A DNA stretch of 64,000 nt from PALSA-555 sp963821325 (GTDB lineage: Bacteria > Actinomycetota > Acidimicrobiia > IMCC26256 > PALSA-555), in the NCBI GenBank assembly GCA_963821325.1, contig CAWGDC010000003.1, positions 310,001 through 374,000 on the forward strand, given 5' to 3'. The position numbers were made by a program, and so were the translations under genes. Below the pieces are notes generated by a model, which was not told the origin of the DNA, did no database searches, and was given only the letters and a program-made list of their open reading frames with translations. Positions 29,123 to 37,937 of the stretch are shown here, piece after piece. Each line of letters begins with the position of its first letter. The first letter of the stretch is position 1.

Positions 29123-30463
29123 TCAGTCGGTCGTCGCGAAGACCCGCCAGGGCCCGGGTACGCCCTTGAGGTCGTGTTCACCCCGGTCGGTGAGCTCCAG
29201 CCCGGATCCCGCGATCAGATCGGCCACGGTGCGAGAGACGAGCACCTCGTCTGGCGCAGCCAGCGCCTGGATGCGAGCCGCCAGGTGAACGGTCATCCCA
29301 CTGATGTCCTCGCCCCGAACCTCGACCTCTCCCGTATGGAGGCCAGCTCGGATCGAGACACCGAGGTCACGGCTGGTATCACGAATCGCACGTGCGCATT
29401 CGACCGCCCGACCTGGGCTGTCGAATCGGGCGACGATACCGTCGCCGGTCGTGTTGATCTCGGCGCCTCCAAAACGGGTGAGCTGGTGGCGCACCATGTC
29501 ATCGTGGCGGTCGAGGAGGTCTCGCCCTTCTCGATCACCGATCGCAGCGAGACGCTCCGTAGAACCGACAATGTCGGTGAACAGCACGGTCGTCAAGACT
29601 CGATCGGTGCCACCACGGGTGCCGGTGAGGAACTCCTCGATCTCATCCAACAACGCTGACACGTTCCCGACCCAATAGAGCTCATCGGCGCCAGGCAGCT
29701 CGACGTACTTCGCGCCCGGTATGTGCTCAGCCAGATACCGACCCTGCTCCGCTCGAATGACCCGGGTATCCCGGCGATGCAACACCAGGGTTGGCTGATT
29801 GACCTGCGACAACAATCCCCGCACGTCAGCGCGATAGCGCATCGCCAGAATGCTTCGGGCCACAGCCGGACTCGCTCCTCGCTTCCCGGCTCGATCCCAC
29901 CACCTCCGAAAACCTGGGTCGCCGGCGACGCTCGGCGCGTTCAAAACCAGATCATCGAAGCCCTGCTCGACCGCGTCCACCTCGAGGTTCACCGCCAGAA
30001 ACCGCTCAATGGCCTCCGGGGAAACGCCCCGATACCCCGGCCCAGACACCAACCGGGCGGTGCCATTCACCAAGATGAGGCTCGTCACCCGATCGCGATG
30101 CCCACTGGCAAGCACAATCGCTTCCGCGCAGGCCTCGGCCGCCGCGAACACCGCAGCCCCCGGCGACTCAGCCGCCTCAAGCACCGCCACCGCGTCCTCA
30201 ACCCACTCCTCAAGACTCGGCGGGCTCGACGGCGCCACCGGATCCGACAACCCGATCCCACGCCCATCGAAACGAATCACACGCCCAAACGACGCCAATC
30301 GACGCTGGAACCGCGACAGCCCCGGCTCCTCGTCCATGCTGTCAATCGGCAGCACCCCAAACGACATCATCAACACATCCGGCGGCCCCACACCCAGCAC
30401 CTGGTACGCGAGATGAACCCCACCGTTCTTCGCATACCGGACCGCCGGCAGACTCTCCACCAT
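29123..30463 (-). CDS. Alpha/beta-hydrolase - class III nucleotide cyclase fusion
   Basis: 446 residues. Residues 1-275 form an alpha/beta-hydrolase-like domain; 285-446 a class III cyclase with both metal Asp residues (VLFTDIVGSTE and TTGDGIVARF) and ARI. The layout is that of mycobacterial Rv1900c. Two points are odd. The hydrolase nucleophile elbow reads FAAAEACAEA, with no Ser, so that domain is probably a sensor. The cyclase has MTVHLAARIQ, with His where Asn stabilises the transition state, as in some Rv1900c-like enzymes. ATG at 30463. Its upstream DNA replaces the 3' part of an integrase gene. Confidence 0.9.
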   Translation of the reverse strand: MVESLPAVRYAKNGGVHLAYQVLGVGPPDVLMMSFGVLPIDSMDEEPGLSRFQRRLASFGRVIRFDGRGIGLSDPVAPSSPPSLEEWVEDAVAVLEAAESPGAAVFAAAEACAEAIVLASGHRDRVTSLILVNGTARLVSGPGYRGVSPEAIERFLAVNLEVDAVEQGFDDLVLNAPSVAGDPGFRRWWDRAGKRGASPAVARSILAMRYRADVRGLLSQVNQPTLVLHRRDTRVIRAEQGRYLAEHIPGAKYVELPGADELYWVGNVSALLDEIEEFLTGTRGGTDRVLTTVLFTDIVGSTERLAAIGDREGRDLLDRHDDMVRHQLTRFGGAEINTTGDGIVARFDSPGRAVECARAIRDTSRDLGVSIRAGLHTGEVEVRGEDISGMTVHLAARIQALAAPDEVLVSRTVADLIAGSGLELTDRGEHDLKGVPGPWRVFATTD

Positions 30464-30518
30464 TCCCAACAGTCTGTCTGCCAGACACGCCCGCCGACCA
30501 CAGACCGACCCAGGCGCC

Positions 30519-30534
30519 ATCCCGCTGCAAGAGC
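30519..30534. repeat. CATC-N3-CTGCAAG boundary motif
   Basis: CATCCCGCTGCAAGAG, a member of a short family found at 44680, 45285 and 48281 (a weaker one at 24225). It lies between the cyclase start and the integrase breakpoint. Confidence 0.4.
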
Positions 30535-30610
30535 GGCCGGATCGGTTCGACCCAAACCGGATTGAGGACGCACACCGAACAACGGGCAGACGCAAACCAG
30601 CCCATCGGTA

Positions 30611-31019
30611 TCCCGGCCATCGCCACCGCTCTGCGCGCCGCGGCCGGCGCGAGCTGTGCCCCGAGCTCGTTGGTCCACCGCTGGACGTCCTCATGGCGGA
30701 TCCGCGCCAGGGGGACGTCGCCCAAGGCCGGGAGGAGGTGCCTCCTGACGTAGGCCTCGTCGCGAACCAGCGTGCTCGGCCGCAGCGCCCGCTGTTGCGA
30801 CTCCTGGAATTGGACGAGCCAGTCCCGGAGGCGCATCCGGCCCCGGGCCGGGTCCACCCAGGAGCCCTCGGACCGGGTGACCTCCGCTACCGCCAAGAAC
30901 CGCTCGGCTTCGCTCCGTTTGGCGAACTGCTTGGAGTGTTCGCGCCCGTCCGGCCCGCGGTAGCGGGCGAGGTAGGCCGTGCGGCCACGATCCAGCTTCC
31001 GTCGTCGTATGTGACCCAT
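30611..31019 (-). pseudogene. Tyrosine recombinase/integrase, N-terminal remnant
   Basis: 136 codons of an actinobacterial integrase: the arm-binding domain (MGHIRRRKLDRGRTAYLARY, DGREHSKQFAKRSEAERFL) and the start of the core-binding domain (DWLVQFQESQQRALRPSTLV, VQRWTNELGAQLAPAAARR). Homology ends at about 30611 and the catalytic domain is gone, so it is inactive. Its start lies 105 bases from att3, the same layout as the intact integrase and tRNA at 52.9 kb. This identifies it as the former integrase of the second block. Confidence 0.85.
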
Positions 31020-31123
31020 CGCGCTGACCGACTACCGGGCAAACCGCGGACCTTTCGCGGACTTGGGGCAGCTCCAGCCGCTGGGACCCACAGCGGGCAA
31101 CGCCGTGACCTGCGGAAATGTGG

Positions 31124-31165
31124 TGGGCGCTACTGGTTTCGAACCAGTGACCTCTGCCGTGTGAA
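31124..31165. repeat. Internal attachment repeat, tRNA-Val 3' end (att3)
   Basis: 42 bases identical to the tRNA-Val 3' part. The left flank TGACCTGCG matches the tRNA's own flank, and the right flank aligns over 50 bases with that of att1. Junction between blocks two and three. Confidence 0.9.
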
Positions 31166-31225
31166 CCCGAAAATGGCTGTTCCTCGAAGTCCGTTCGGAT
31201 CCGTTTGACCTGTTTGTGTCCCTAG

Positions 31226-32699
31226 AAGTGGTGTAACTCGGGGGGTCCACCTATGAGGTGGGCCACCGCGTGATCCTCAGCGTGATCCGTCCAAGGAACA
31301 CACGAAGGAGACACCACGGTGGCCCTCTCTCAGTCTGACCTTATCGACCTGCTCGACGCGATCCGTGCTGGCGGGGATCTCGATGTTGTTCGACGCTCGG
31401 TGGAGCTGGTGCTCCAGGCCCTGATCGAAGCCGAGGCGACGGAGGTGATCGGCGCGGAGCCTCATGAGCGCACCCCGGCGCGCACGACCCAGCGCAACGG
31501 GGCCCGGGAGCGGCTGTTGTCGACGAAGGCCGGGGATGTGGAGCTGCGGATCCCCAAACTCAGGAAGGGGTCGTTCTTCCCGGCGGTGCTCGAGCGTCGT
31601 CGTCGCATCGACCGGGCGTTGTTCGCGGTGGTGATCGAGGCCTACGTGCACGGCGTCTCGACTCGGAAGGTGGATGATCTGGTCGCCGCGCTGGGCCTGG
31701 AATTGGGGATCTCCAAGTCCGAGGTGTCCCGGATCTGCGTCGAGCTCGACACCACCCTGGAGGCCTTCCGAACCAGGTCCTTGGAGCACGTCGAGTTCCC
31801 GTACGTGTTCTTGGATGCCACCTACGTCAAGGCCCGCGTGGGCGGGCGGGTGCTGGCCCGAGCGGTCGTGATCGCCACCGGGGTCACCCGCGCCGGCGAC
31901 CGGGAGGTGCTCGGTTGTGACGTCGGCGACTCCGAAGACGGAGCCTTTTGGACCGCCTTCCTGCGCTCGCTGCGGGCCCGGGGGCTGAGCGGGGTCCGGC
32001 TGGTGATCTCGGATGCCCACCAAGGCCTCGTCAACGCGATCGGCGCGGTGCTGTTGGGAACCAGCTGGCAGCGCTGTCGGGTGCACTTCATGCGCAACGT
32101 GCTCGCCAAGATCCCCAAGGCCTCCGGCGAGATGGTCGCCGCCGCGATCCGAACCATCTTCGCTCAACCCGACGCCACCCACGTCCAAGCCCAGTTCGAC
32201 GAGATCACCACCATGTTGGGCCGTCAGTTCCCCGTCGTCGCCGACATGCTCACCGACGCCCGCGCCGACCTGCTCGCCTTCACCAGCTTCCCGGCATTGC
32301 ACTGGAAGAAGATCTGGTCGACCAACCCGCTCGAACGGGTCAACAAAGAGATCAAACGCCGAACCAACGTCGTCGGCATCTTTCCCAACGAAGCCGCCCT
32401 GACGCGTCTCGTCACCGCGGTCATCGCCGAGACCCACGACGAATGGCAGGTCTGCGACCGTCGCTACCTCTCCGAAGGCTCCATGAACAAGCTCTACGAA
32501 CAACCCGCCCCAGAGCCCGTCGCGACGCTCACCCCCGCGATCGCGTCATGAGCAACAAAACCCGCCCCCTACGTTTCGATATCAGCCACGTTCGCGACGC
32601 CGCCGGCACGAGACCCCCGCCGAAATTGCGTCACCGCACAGCACACGTCAACATCACCATCGAGAAGCACGCCGGGGATCACACGCACTTACACCACCC
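31226..32699 (+). mobile_element. IS256-family insertion sequence
   Basis: A transposase gene bounded by related ends: GTGGTGTAAC at 31228 on the left and its inverse TTACACCAC at 32689-32697 on the right. I could not identify a target duplication, so the exact outer bases are uncertain. It has split the left arm of the third island block: att3 and its flank lie left, the direct repeats and TTCTGGGAC site lie right. Confidence 0.85.
31319..32551 (+). CDS. IS256-family (mutator-type) transposase
   Basis: 410 residues. DDE residues are in FLDATYVKAR (about 166), VISDAHQGL (about 232) and NPLERVNKEIKRRT (about 339); the C-terminal WSTNPLERVN block is diagnostic of IS256/MULE transposases. GTG start with GAAGGAG ten bases upstream. 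The frame is intact, so the element may be active. A 408-codon frame on the opposite strand is a shadow of this gene. Confidence 0.96.
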   Translation: MALSQSDLIDLLDAIRAGGDLDVVRRSVELVLQALIEAEATEVIGAEPHERTPARTTQRNGARERLLSTKAGDVELRIPKLRKGSFFPAVLERRRRIDRALFAVVIEAYVHGVSTRKVDDLVAALGLELGISKSEVSRICVELDTTLEAFRTRSLEHVEFPYVFLDATYVKARVGGRVLARAVVIATGVTRAGDREVLGCDVGDSEDGAFWTAFLRSLRARGLSGVRLVISDAHQGLVNAIGAVLLGTSWQRCRVHFMRNVLAKIPKASGEMVAAAIRTIFAQPDATHVQAQFDEITTMLGRQFPVVADMLTDARADLLAFTSFPALHWKKIWSTNPLERVNKEIKRRTNVVGIFPNEAALTRLVTAVIAETHDEWQVCDRRYLSEGSMNKLYEQPAPEPVATLTPAIAS

Positions 32700-32746
32700 G
32701 GCGGGGCACGGCCTCTGACCTTGTCAGAGCCTGTATAGCGGATACG

Positions 32747-32802
32747 AATGGACACCAATGGACACCAACGGCGAAGGCAATTCTGGGACACATTCAGGGA
32801 TG
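32747..32802. promoter_or_regulatory. Candidate integrase arm-binding region of block three
   Basis: Two perfect tandem 10-mers (AATGGACACC at 32747 and 32757) followed by TTCTGGGACACATTCAGGGA at 32781. The last element resembles TTTTGGGATCCTTCTGGGATG right of att1 and TTCTGGGATCGTTCTGGGAC beside the intact integrase. Direct repeats near att are typical arm sites; the assignment is inference. Confidence 0.42.
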
Positions 32803-32833
32803 CCTTGAGCAGTGAGATGTAGGCACTCGTGGG

Positions 32834-33265
32834 TCAAGGCGTCTGGTGCGTCGCCACAGGAACGACCTCGATGAGATCATCCAAGAGCTGAAAGTCCCTC
32901 GGGTTCAACGTGTACAGGGCCATTTCGTTGGCGAGTGCGACACTCGCGATGAGGAGGTCGACCGCCCGTTGGCCTCGTGCCTTGCGACCCGCACCAGCCA
33001 CCGCTGCATACACCCGCCCATAGGCTCGTGCTGCCTCGGCGTCGAATGGCAGTGGATCGAAGGTTGCCTCGGCCCGTTGGAGCAGCTCTTGACGTCGTCC
33101 CCGCTCGTCAGCGCTCGACGCGGCGTGGGGCCCGGCTGCGAGCTCGGCCATGGTGATCGCCGACACGGCCAGCTCTTGGGGCAGCGCAGCAGCCTCGAGA
33201 TGCCCTAACTCGATGACCGCGGACGTGTCGAGCAGGCCGCGAACTTCTCCGGTCAATTCAGCCAC
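32834..33265 (-). CDS. vapC: VapC-type PIN-domain ribonuclease toxin, copy 2
   Basis: 143 residues, near-identical to copy 1 at 8854. It keeps the normal acidic set: LLDTSAVIEL, MAELAAG, and Asp in VDLLIASVALAN (Glu in copy 1). GTG start overlaps vapB by 8 bases. The shared block begins at about 32832 (GGTCAAGGC), so its module boundary is at the 3' end of this gene. Predicted RNase toxin that helps keep the island. Confidence 0.9.
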   Translation of the reverse strand: MAELTGEVRGLLDTSAVIELGHLEAAALPQELAVSAITMAELAAGPHAASSADERGRRQELLQRAEATFDPLPFDAEAARAYGRVYAAVAGAGRKARGQRAVDLLIASVALANEMALYTLNPRDFQLLDDLIEVVPVATHQTP

Positions 33266-33512
33266 GCGGCGCCGCGCCCTGGTCGAGCACGCGGTCGACG
33301 TCGGCCCGGAACCGCTCCCAATCGAGCGGCTCCGCCGAGGCGAAGGCGGCGACCGCCACCGCAGCGGCGACGAAGCGTTGCCGGCGGACCGGGTGCAGCT
33401 CACCGACCGGGACTCCGTTGCGTGTCACGACGAACGATTCCCCTCGATCAAGCTCGCGCATGATCTCGCCGCTCTCGTTCCGAAGCTCCCGTTGGGTGAT
33501 CTGCCGTGCCAT
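33258..33512 (-). CDS. vapB: VapB/Phd-type antitoxin, copy 2
   Basis: 84 residues, starting MARQITQRELRNESGEIMRE. Partner and repressor of the overlapping toxin. Divergent from the hypothetical gene at 33558 with a 45-base gap that contains the palindrome at 33525, so both may be controlled from there. Confidence 0.9.
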   Translation of the reverse strand: MARQITQRELRNESGEIMRELDRGESFVVTRNGVPVGELHPVRRQRFVAAAVAVAAFASAEPLDWERFRADVDRVLDQGAAPRG

Positions 33513-33524
33513 TGACGTAGTGTA

Positions 33525-33534
33525 GCACACGTGC
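33525..33534. promoter_or_regulatory. Candidate VapB operator GCAC-N2-GTGC, copy 2
   Basis: Perfect palindrome between divergent genes, conserved in copy 1 at 9546. Inference. Confidence 0.4.
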
Positions 33535-33557
33535 GACGGACGGGGTGTAGCCTTGTG

Positions 33558-34214
33558 ATGACCGGCCAACCGGTGGAGGCGGTTCGCGACCATGGCAGCG
33601 TGAAGTTCGCAACCTCCGTGGGACACCTCGAGAGCGTCGGCCAGCAGGCCAACGAGTTCCTGCGGCTCAGAGACTCGGACATCGGCTGGCCACTTGACGA
33701 ACTCTGGGTTGGCAGCGAGCTGCTCGATGGTCCAGCCGAGATCGAAGCGACGCCGCTCGTCCTTGTGCTCGACGCGCCCCCTGAGGACCTGCCGTGGCTG
33801 GCCTTGCATCCCGCCGGCGACTGGATCTGCGAACAGCTGCGTCTCACGAAGCGTCCGATCTCCTGGCGATATCGGCCGAGCGTCTACCCGCCATGGAACT
33901 GCCGGGATCGCCGAGTGCTCCGCTTTTGGTCCACCAGCGCCGGCTATGACAGCGGCGTGATCGAGGCCCTACAGGCGCGGCACTTCGATCAGCTCCAGAT
34001 CGTCGCACCTAGCCAAAGTGAGTTCGCGGCACAACTCCAGACCGAACTCGACCTGTGCCAACACCACCTGCAAGACATCCTCGACCACTACTGGGACGCT
34101 GACTGGCGGCGTCATCACAAAGGCTTCGGGATCAACCCCGAGGACCACCTCTGGCGAGCCGCCGCGGCGGTCCGAGAGATCGAGACCGCTCTCGATCCAC
34201 GGTCGGCGCGCTGA
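33558..34214 (+). CDS. Hypothetical protein, full-length member of a local three-copy family
   Basis: 218 residues, not recognised. Conserved blocks shared with the broken copies at 9.6 and 12.4 kb are SVGHLESVGQQA, WPLDELWVG, LPWLALHPAGDWIC and PPWNCRDRRVLRFWSTSAG. It is soluble, Trp-rich, with no signal peptide or known catalytic motif. Always next to a toxin-antitoxin pair; here it is divergent from vapB. Whether it takes part in that system or is a passenger is open. ATG start is conserved in copy 1. Confidence 0.72.
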   Translation: MTGQPVEAVRDHGSVKFATSVGHLESVGQQANEFLRLRDSDIGWPLDELWVGSELLDGPAEIEATPLVLVLDAPPEDLPWLALHPAGDWICEQLRLTKRPISWRYRPSVYPPWNCRDRRVLRFWSTSAGYDSGVIEALQARHFDQLQIVAPSQSEFAAQLQTELDLCQHHLQDILDHYWDADWRRHHKGFGINPEDHLWRAAAAVREIETALDPRSAR

Positions 34215-34317
34215 TCCGTGATCCAGGGGCTTTGCACTCGGTGCAGCGCACGGTGAGCGAAACTCACCGCTCATGCGACGCGGCAGCAACCTGGGGCTGA
34301 GGCCTTATTCTCGGGCC

Positions 34318-34659
34318 GTGGCGACCACTCCGCTCCCCGACCTGGATATCGAGAAGGTACAGCGTGCGTGTCGCCGCCGGGTCCCTGAACAACTCAAGGA
34401 CGAGATCCGCCTCGAGGTGACGGTGAAAGGCAAGCGCGTCTCCATCCACGAGCAGCGTCCGGTCTGGCGCGGCGCGCCCGGCGATTGGACCTCGATGCCG
34501 ATCGCACAACTCCGCTACGAAGGCGAGGAACTCTGGACCCTCTACTTCGGCGACCGCCGCGGCAAGTGGACCCGATACTTCGAGCTCGAACCTCGCCAGC
34601 CCATCGATGTCATCATCAACGAAGTCGACACCGATCCGACCGGCATCTTCTGGGGTTAA
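34318..34659 (+). CDS. DUF3024-domain protein
   Basis: 113 residues from a GTG start; the frame opens at 34273 and could start there. The C-rich part RRRVPEQLKDEIRLEV, SIHEQRPVWRG, WTSMPIAQLRYE and the terminal DTDPTGIFWG match the DUF3024 family of small actinobacterial proteins. Function unknown; a nucleic-acid-related role has no support here. A TCCAGGGGCTTTGCA sequence shared with repeat R1 lies in the gap before it. Confidence 0.75.
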   Translation: MATTPLPDLDIEKVQRACRRRVPEQLKDEIRLEVTVKGKRVSIHEQRPVWRGAPGDWTSMPIAQLRYEGEELWTLYFGDRRGKWTRYFELEPRQPIDVIINEVDTDPTGIFWG

Positions 34660-34925
34660 GACGCCCATTGGAGAAGCTGGGATTGCACTGACATGAACCG
34701 CGACTTGCAAGGGCGGTGCAGGCGCCCGCTAAAGCCCTGGTCACAGGCCAATATCCCTCTGACCTGCCCAGGGTCGTTGCTTTTCGTCGCCGTCATTCCA
34801 CGGACTTGTTGTGGACTGGCCGAGCTGGCGTCCCAGTGTTGTGGAATCGAGGCGGTTGGATCAGCCGGGATCCGGCCCTGCTCCTCCGGCGCCGACCGTT
34901 CCTGCCACGCCACCGAACTCAATTG

Positions 34926-36232
34926 TCACTGCAGGAGGTCGAGTTTCACCGTCGCCACGTCGTTCGGTGCGCACGCGAACGTTCCGGGCGTCGTGGGGTC
35001 GACGCGCACGAACTTGCCGTCCTTGATCTGCATTACGACGGTGCAACCGAGGGAGCGCCGCCCCCCCAGGTCGATGGGTGAGATCATGCCGCCGGCGTCG
35101 AAGCGATGGATCTTCGCGAGCGCTGCGAGGACGGCGCTTCGGGTCACGCCGTTCTCGCCACTCTGGTGCACCACCGCGTCGACGGCGTCTTGGAGCGCGA
35201 GTGTTGCCGCGAACGCCTGCGGTGCGTACCCGTCGACCTTCGTCGGGTCGGTGTAGTGGATGAAGTTAGCCAGCGTGGCGTTCGACTTCGTCTCGTTGAA
35301 GGGCAGGAATTGGAGCCGGACGTAGTTGCCCTCGATGGTGGGCTCACCCTGCGCGATGACCTTCGGGTCGTAGCACGGTAGCTCGCAGTCCCAGACCTTT
35401 ACACCGTTCACGCCCTGTGCCGCTGCCTCCTGGCGCAGGGGTGGAAACGGCACGCGAGCGAAGACGTAGTTGGCGCCGGTCGAACTGATTTGCTGCACCG
35501 CGGGCGTGAACTGTGGACGGGTCGCGCTCGAGGCTCAGGCTCGCCTGGCCGACCTTGTTCACGCCCGCGGCTTCGATCGCTCCTACGGCAGCGAGCGTCG
35601 AATTCACGATGGCGGTCAGGTCGTTCGGGATTAGGAAGAATCCCTTGAGCTTGCCGAACTTCTTCTGGTAGTACGCGATGCCCGCCGCGTTGTAGCGGTA
35701 GGTCTGCGGGTGGTCGTTCTGGGTGTCGCATACCAGGTTCGGCGGGTTCAGTGGGAACGCCACCGGCGAGCACTGCTGTGCGACCTCGGTCGTCACGAGG
35801 GGCAGGTCTGGGATCCCGGTTGCTGCGCCCCGTGCGTCACGACACCCGACCTCGTCGTCGACATTGCTGAGGAACAGCGCTGACGTCGCCACCAGGGCGA
35901 AGTCGCGGGAGCAGGCCGTGATGATCGCGTTTCGTGCCTCCGTCGCGGCCGAGGTGAGAGTCGATGAAGTCGACGACGACCTTGCGGCCGGCGAGCCCGC
36001 CGTGGGCGTTCAGGTACTTGGCGGCACCCTGCACACCCGCGACGGCACCCGCGAAGAAGCCGGGGTAGACGGGGTTGTCGACGTCGGCGACGACGGCGAT
36101 GCGAATTTGGGTGGGGGTCACCCCGATCTCGGTGCTCTGGAGCGTTGGGGCGCGGTGCGTGTCCGCGCCGGCCACGCTCGGGGTTATGAGAATGACCGCC
36201 ATCACCGCCATGAGCAATCGAACGCGTCGCAT
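34926..36232 (-). pseudogene. ABC transporter periplasmic-binding protein (branched-chain amino acid type), frame-disrupted
   Basis: Starts with a signal peptide (MRRVRLLMAVMAVILITPSV), then IGVTPTQIRIAVVADVDNPVYPGF, and a GLAGRKVVVDFID segment typical of Leu/Ile/Val-binding-like proteins. The frame changes near 35930 (resuming at RNAIITACSRDFALVATSAL) and near 35510 (resuming at TRPQFTPAVQQISSTG). Removing one base at each site gives one protein of about 430 residues ending DLLQ. No permease or ATPase gene is beside it, so it may be an orphan receptor or serve the adjacent catabolic operon. Confidence 0.8.
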
Positions 36233-36259
36233 GTCGTGTTCCCCCTGCACTCGAGCGCC

Positions 36260-36947
36260 TCAGGCGCTTGCTTTCGCCCGCTTCCGCGCGTGGGTGACCA
36301 TCCGCTCAAGCTGGGCGACGGTCCACCCGACGACTCGACGGAACCCGTCGTCGCGCATGTCGTCGAACTGGGGGACGAGGCGGGTGACGCGCGCCGTGTC
36401 CGCGCTGTCCAGCCGTTCGATGCTGGCCCGGACCCGCTCGTCTTGGAGGTGGGGCGGGCTCGCCGCCTCGATCATGGCGTGGCCCATCGTCGTGGTCGCG
36501 ACCCAATAGATCGCCTCCGCGACGAGGTGCTCGTCGTCGAGGCCGCATGCCTCGAAGATGCTGGCGAGCTGCGCCGCGCCGACGAGCCATTCGGTGGACT
36601 CGCCGCTCGCCATCAGCTGCACGAGCTGTGGCACTCGTCGGGCCCGCTCGTAGACCGCGAGCATCCACCCGGCGACCTGTTCCTGCCAGCTGCCCGCGCC
36701 CAGCGGGGGGCTGGGCTCGAAGAGCACGTAACGCGCGCACCGCGGCCACGAGGTCGTCACGGTCCTTGAAGTGCCGGTAGAGCGACATCGGCTTCGCCCC
36801 GACCGCTTCCGCGGCGCGCGCGACGGTGAGCGGCGCGTCGGCGTCGGCGAGGAGCATGTCCGCGACCGCAGCGGTGATCCGCTCGCGGGACAGGCGAGGC
36901 GGCCGGCCTCGGCGGCGCGTCGGCTGCACGGTCTGGGTCGCCTCCAC
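36260..36947 (-). pseudogene. TetR-family transcriptional repressor, frame-disrupted
   Basis: The N-terminal helix-turn-helix (SRERITAAVADMLL, LTVARAAEAVGAKPMSLYRHF) is a TetR domain. The ligand-binding helices continue in another frame after about 36740 (ARYVLFEP onward), and one extra base explains the switch. It is divergent from the SDR-amidohydrolase-oxidoreductase operon with a 65-base gap that holds a strong palindrome, so it most likely represses that operon until a pathway compound binds. Confidence 0.85.
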
Positions 36948-36949
36948 TT

Positions 36950-36976
36950 GACTTTGAGTATGGCATACGCTAAGTC
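36950..36976. promoter_or_regulatory. Candidate TetR operator in the divergent promoter
   Basis: A 27-base two-tier palindrome, GACTT-N3-GTATG-N-CATAC-N3-AAGTC, with every paired base matching, centred between the repressor and the SDR gene. It overlaps the likely promoters of both. Symmetry and place fit a TetR dimer-of-dimers site; inference, but strong. Confidence 0.7.
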
Positions 36977-37012
36977 TCGGGCCTAGGGCGACAGGAGACC
37001 GGGGGACCTCGG

Positions 37013-37937
37013 ATGGCTCGGGCGCTGGCAGGACGAGTGGCGGTCGTCACCGGGGCGAGCAAAAACATCGGCAAGGGCATCGCGCTGGAACTCGCGGCCA
37101 GCGGCGCGACCGCCTACCTGACGGCGCGCACCCTCGCCGATGCGCCTGGCCAGCTCGGCAGCCTTGAGCGCACGGCAGCCGAGATCGAGCGCGAGGGCGG
37201 GCGTGCCGTCCCGATCGCCTGCGACCACGCCGACGACGCGCGAGGTCGACGCGGTGTTCGACCGCATCGCCGCCGAGGAGGGTCGCCTTGACCTCGTCGT
37301 CAACGTCGCCTCCCCAGACTTCTCGGCGATGGTGGGCGTGCCGTTCTGGGAGCGCCCGCTGGAGGACATGTCCCTTTGCCTCGAGATCGGTCCGCGGTCG
37401 AACTACGTGACCACCGTGCTGGCGGCTCGTCGGTTCATGATCCCGCAGCGCTCGGGTGTCATCGTGAACATCTCGTCGCACGGCGCCGAGTCGTATCTCT
37501 TGTCGGTCGCCTACGGCGCCGGCAAGGCGGCGATCGACCGGATCACCCGCGACACCGCGTTCGAGCTGAAGCCCCACGGCATCGCGGTCGTGTCGCTCTG
37601 GCCGGGCCTCGTGCTCACCGAAGGGCTGCTGGCGAACACGACCGTTTCCGACGACGGCCGCCGACTGCTCCACGGCCTCGACGTCGACTTCGGTGAGAGC
37701 CCGAAGTTCAACGGAAAGGCGGTCGTCGCTCTCGCGAGCGACGCCGACATCCTCGAGCGAACCGGCGGCTCCTTTCGTTCCAGCCGCCTCGCCCGCGAGT
37801 ACGGGTTCACCGAGGACGACGGGTCGCTCCCCCCCGAGCTGCCGGAGGGGCTGGCGTCCCTCATGGACGCCGGAGACATCCCCGACTACTGGCGCGGCGT
37901 CGAGCGCTCCGCCGGGACGCCGGGGGTCGCGCAATGA
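37013..37937 (+). pseudogene. Short-chain dehydrogenase/reductase, frame-disrupted
   Basis: NAD(P)-dependent oxidoreductase of about 308 residues after repair. The cofactor loop is VVTGASKNIGKGIA, the catalytic Tyr-Lys in VAYGAGKAA. The NNAG element is replaced by NVASPDF. Frame 2 takes over at about 37238; deletion of one base makes HADDREVDAVFD continuous. Its stop overlaps the amidohydrolase ATG (ATGA), so it heads an operon. Confidence 0.87.

Noticed and set aside
31277..32503. 408-codon open frame antisense to the IS256 transposase
   Set aside because: Composition (His/Gly/Asp-rich, no domain) is that of a high-GC shadow, and the opposite strand carries a complete DDE transposase.
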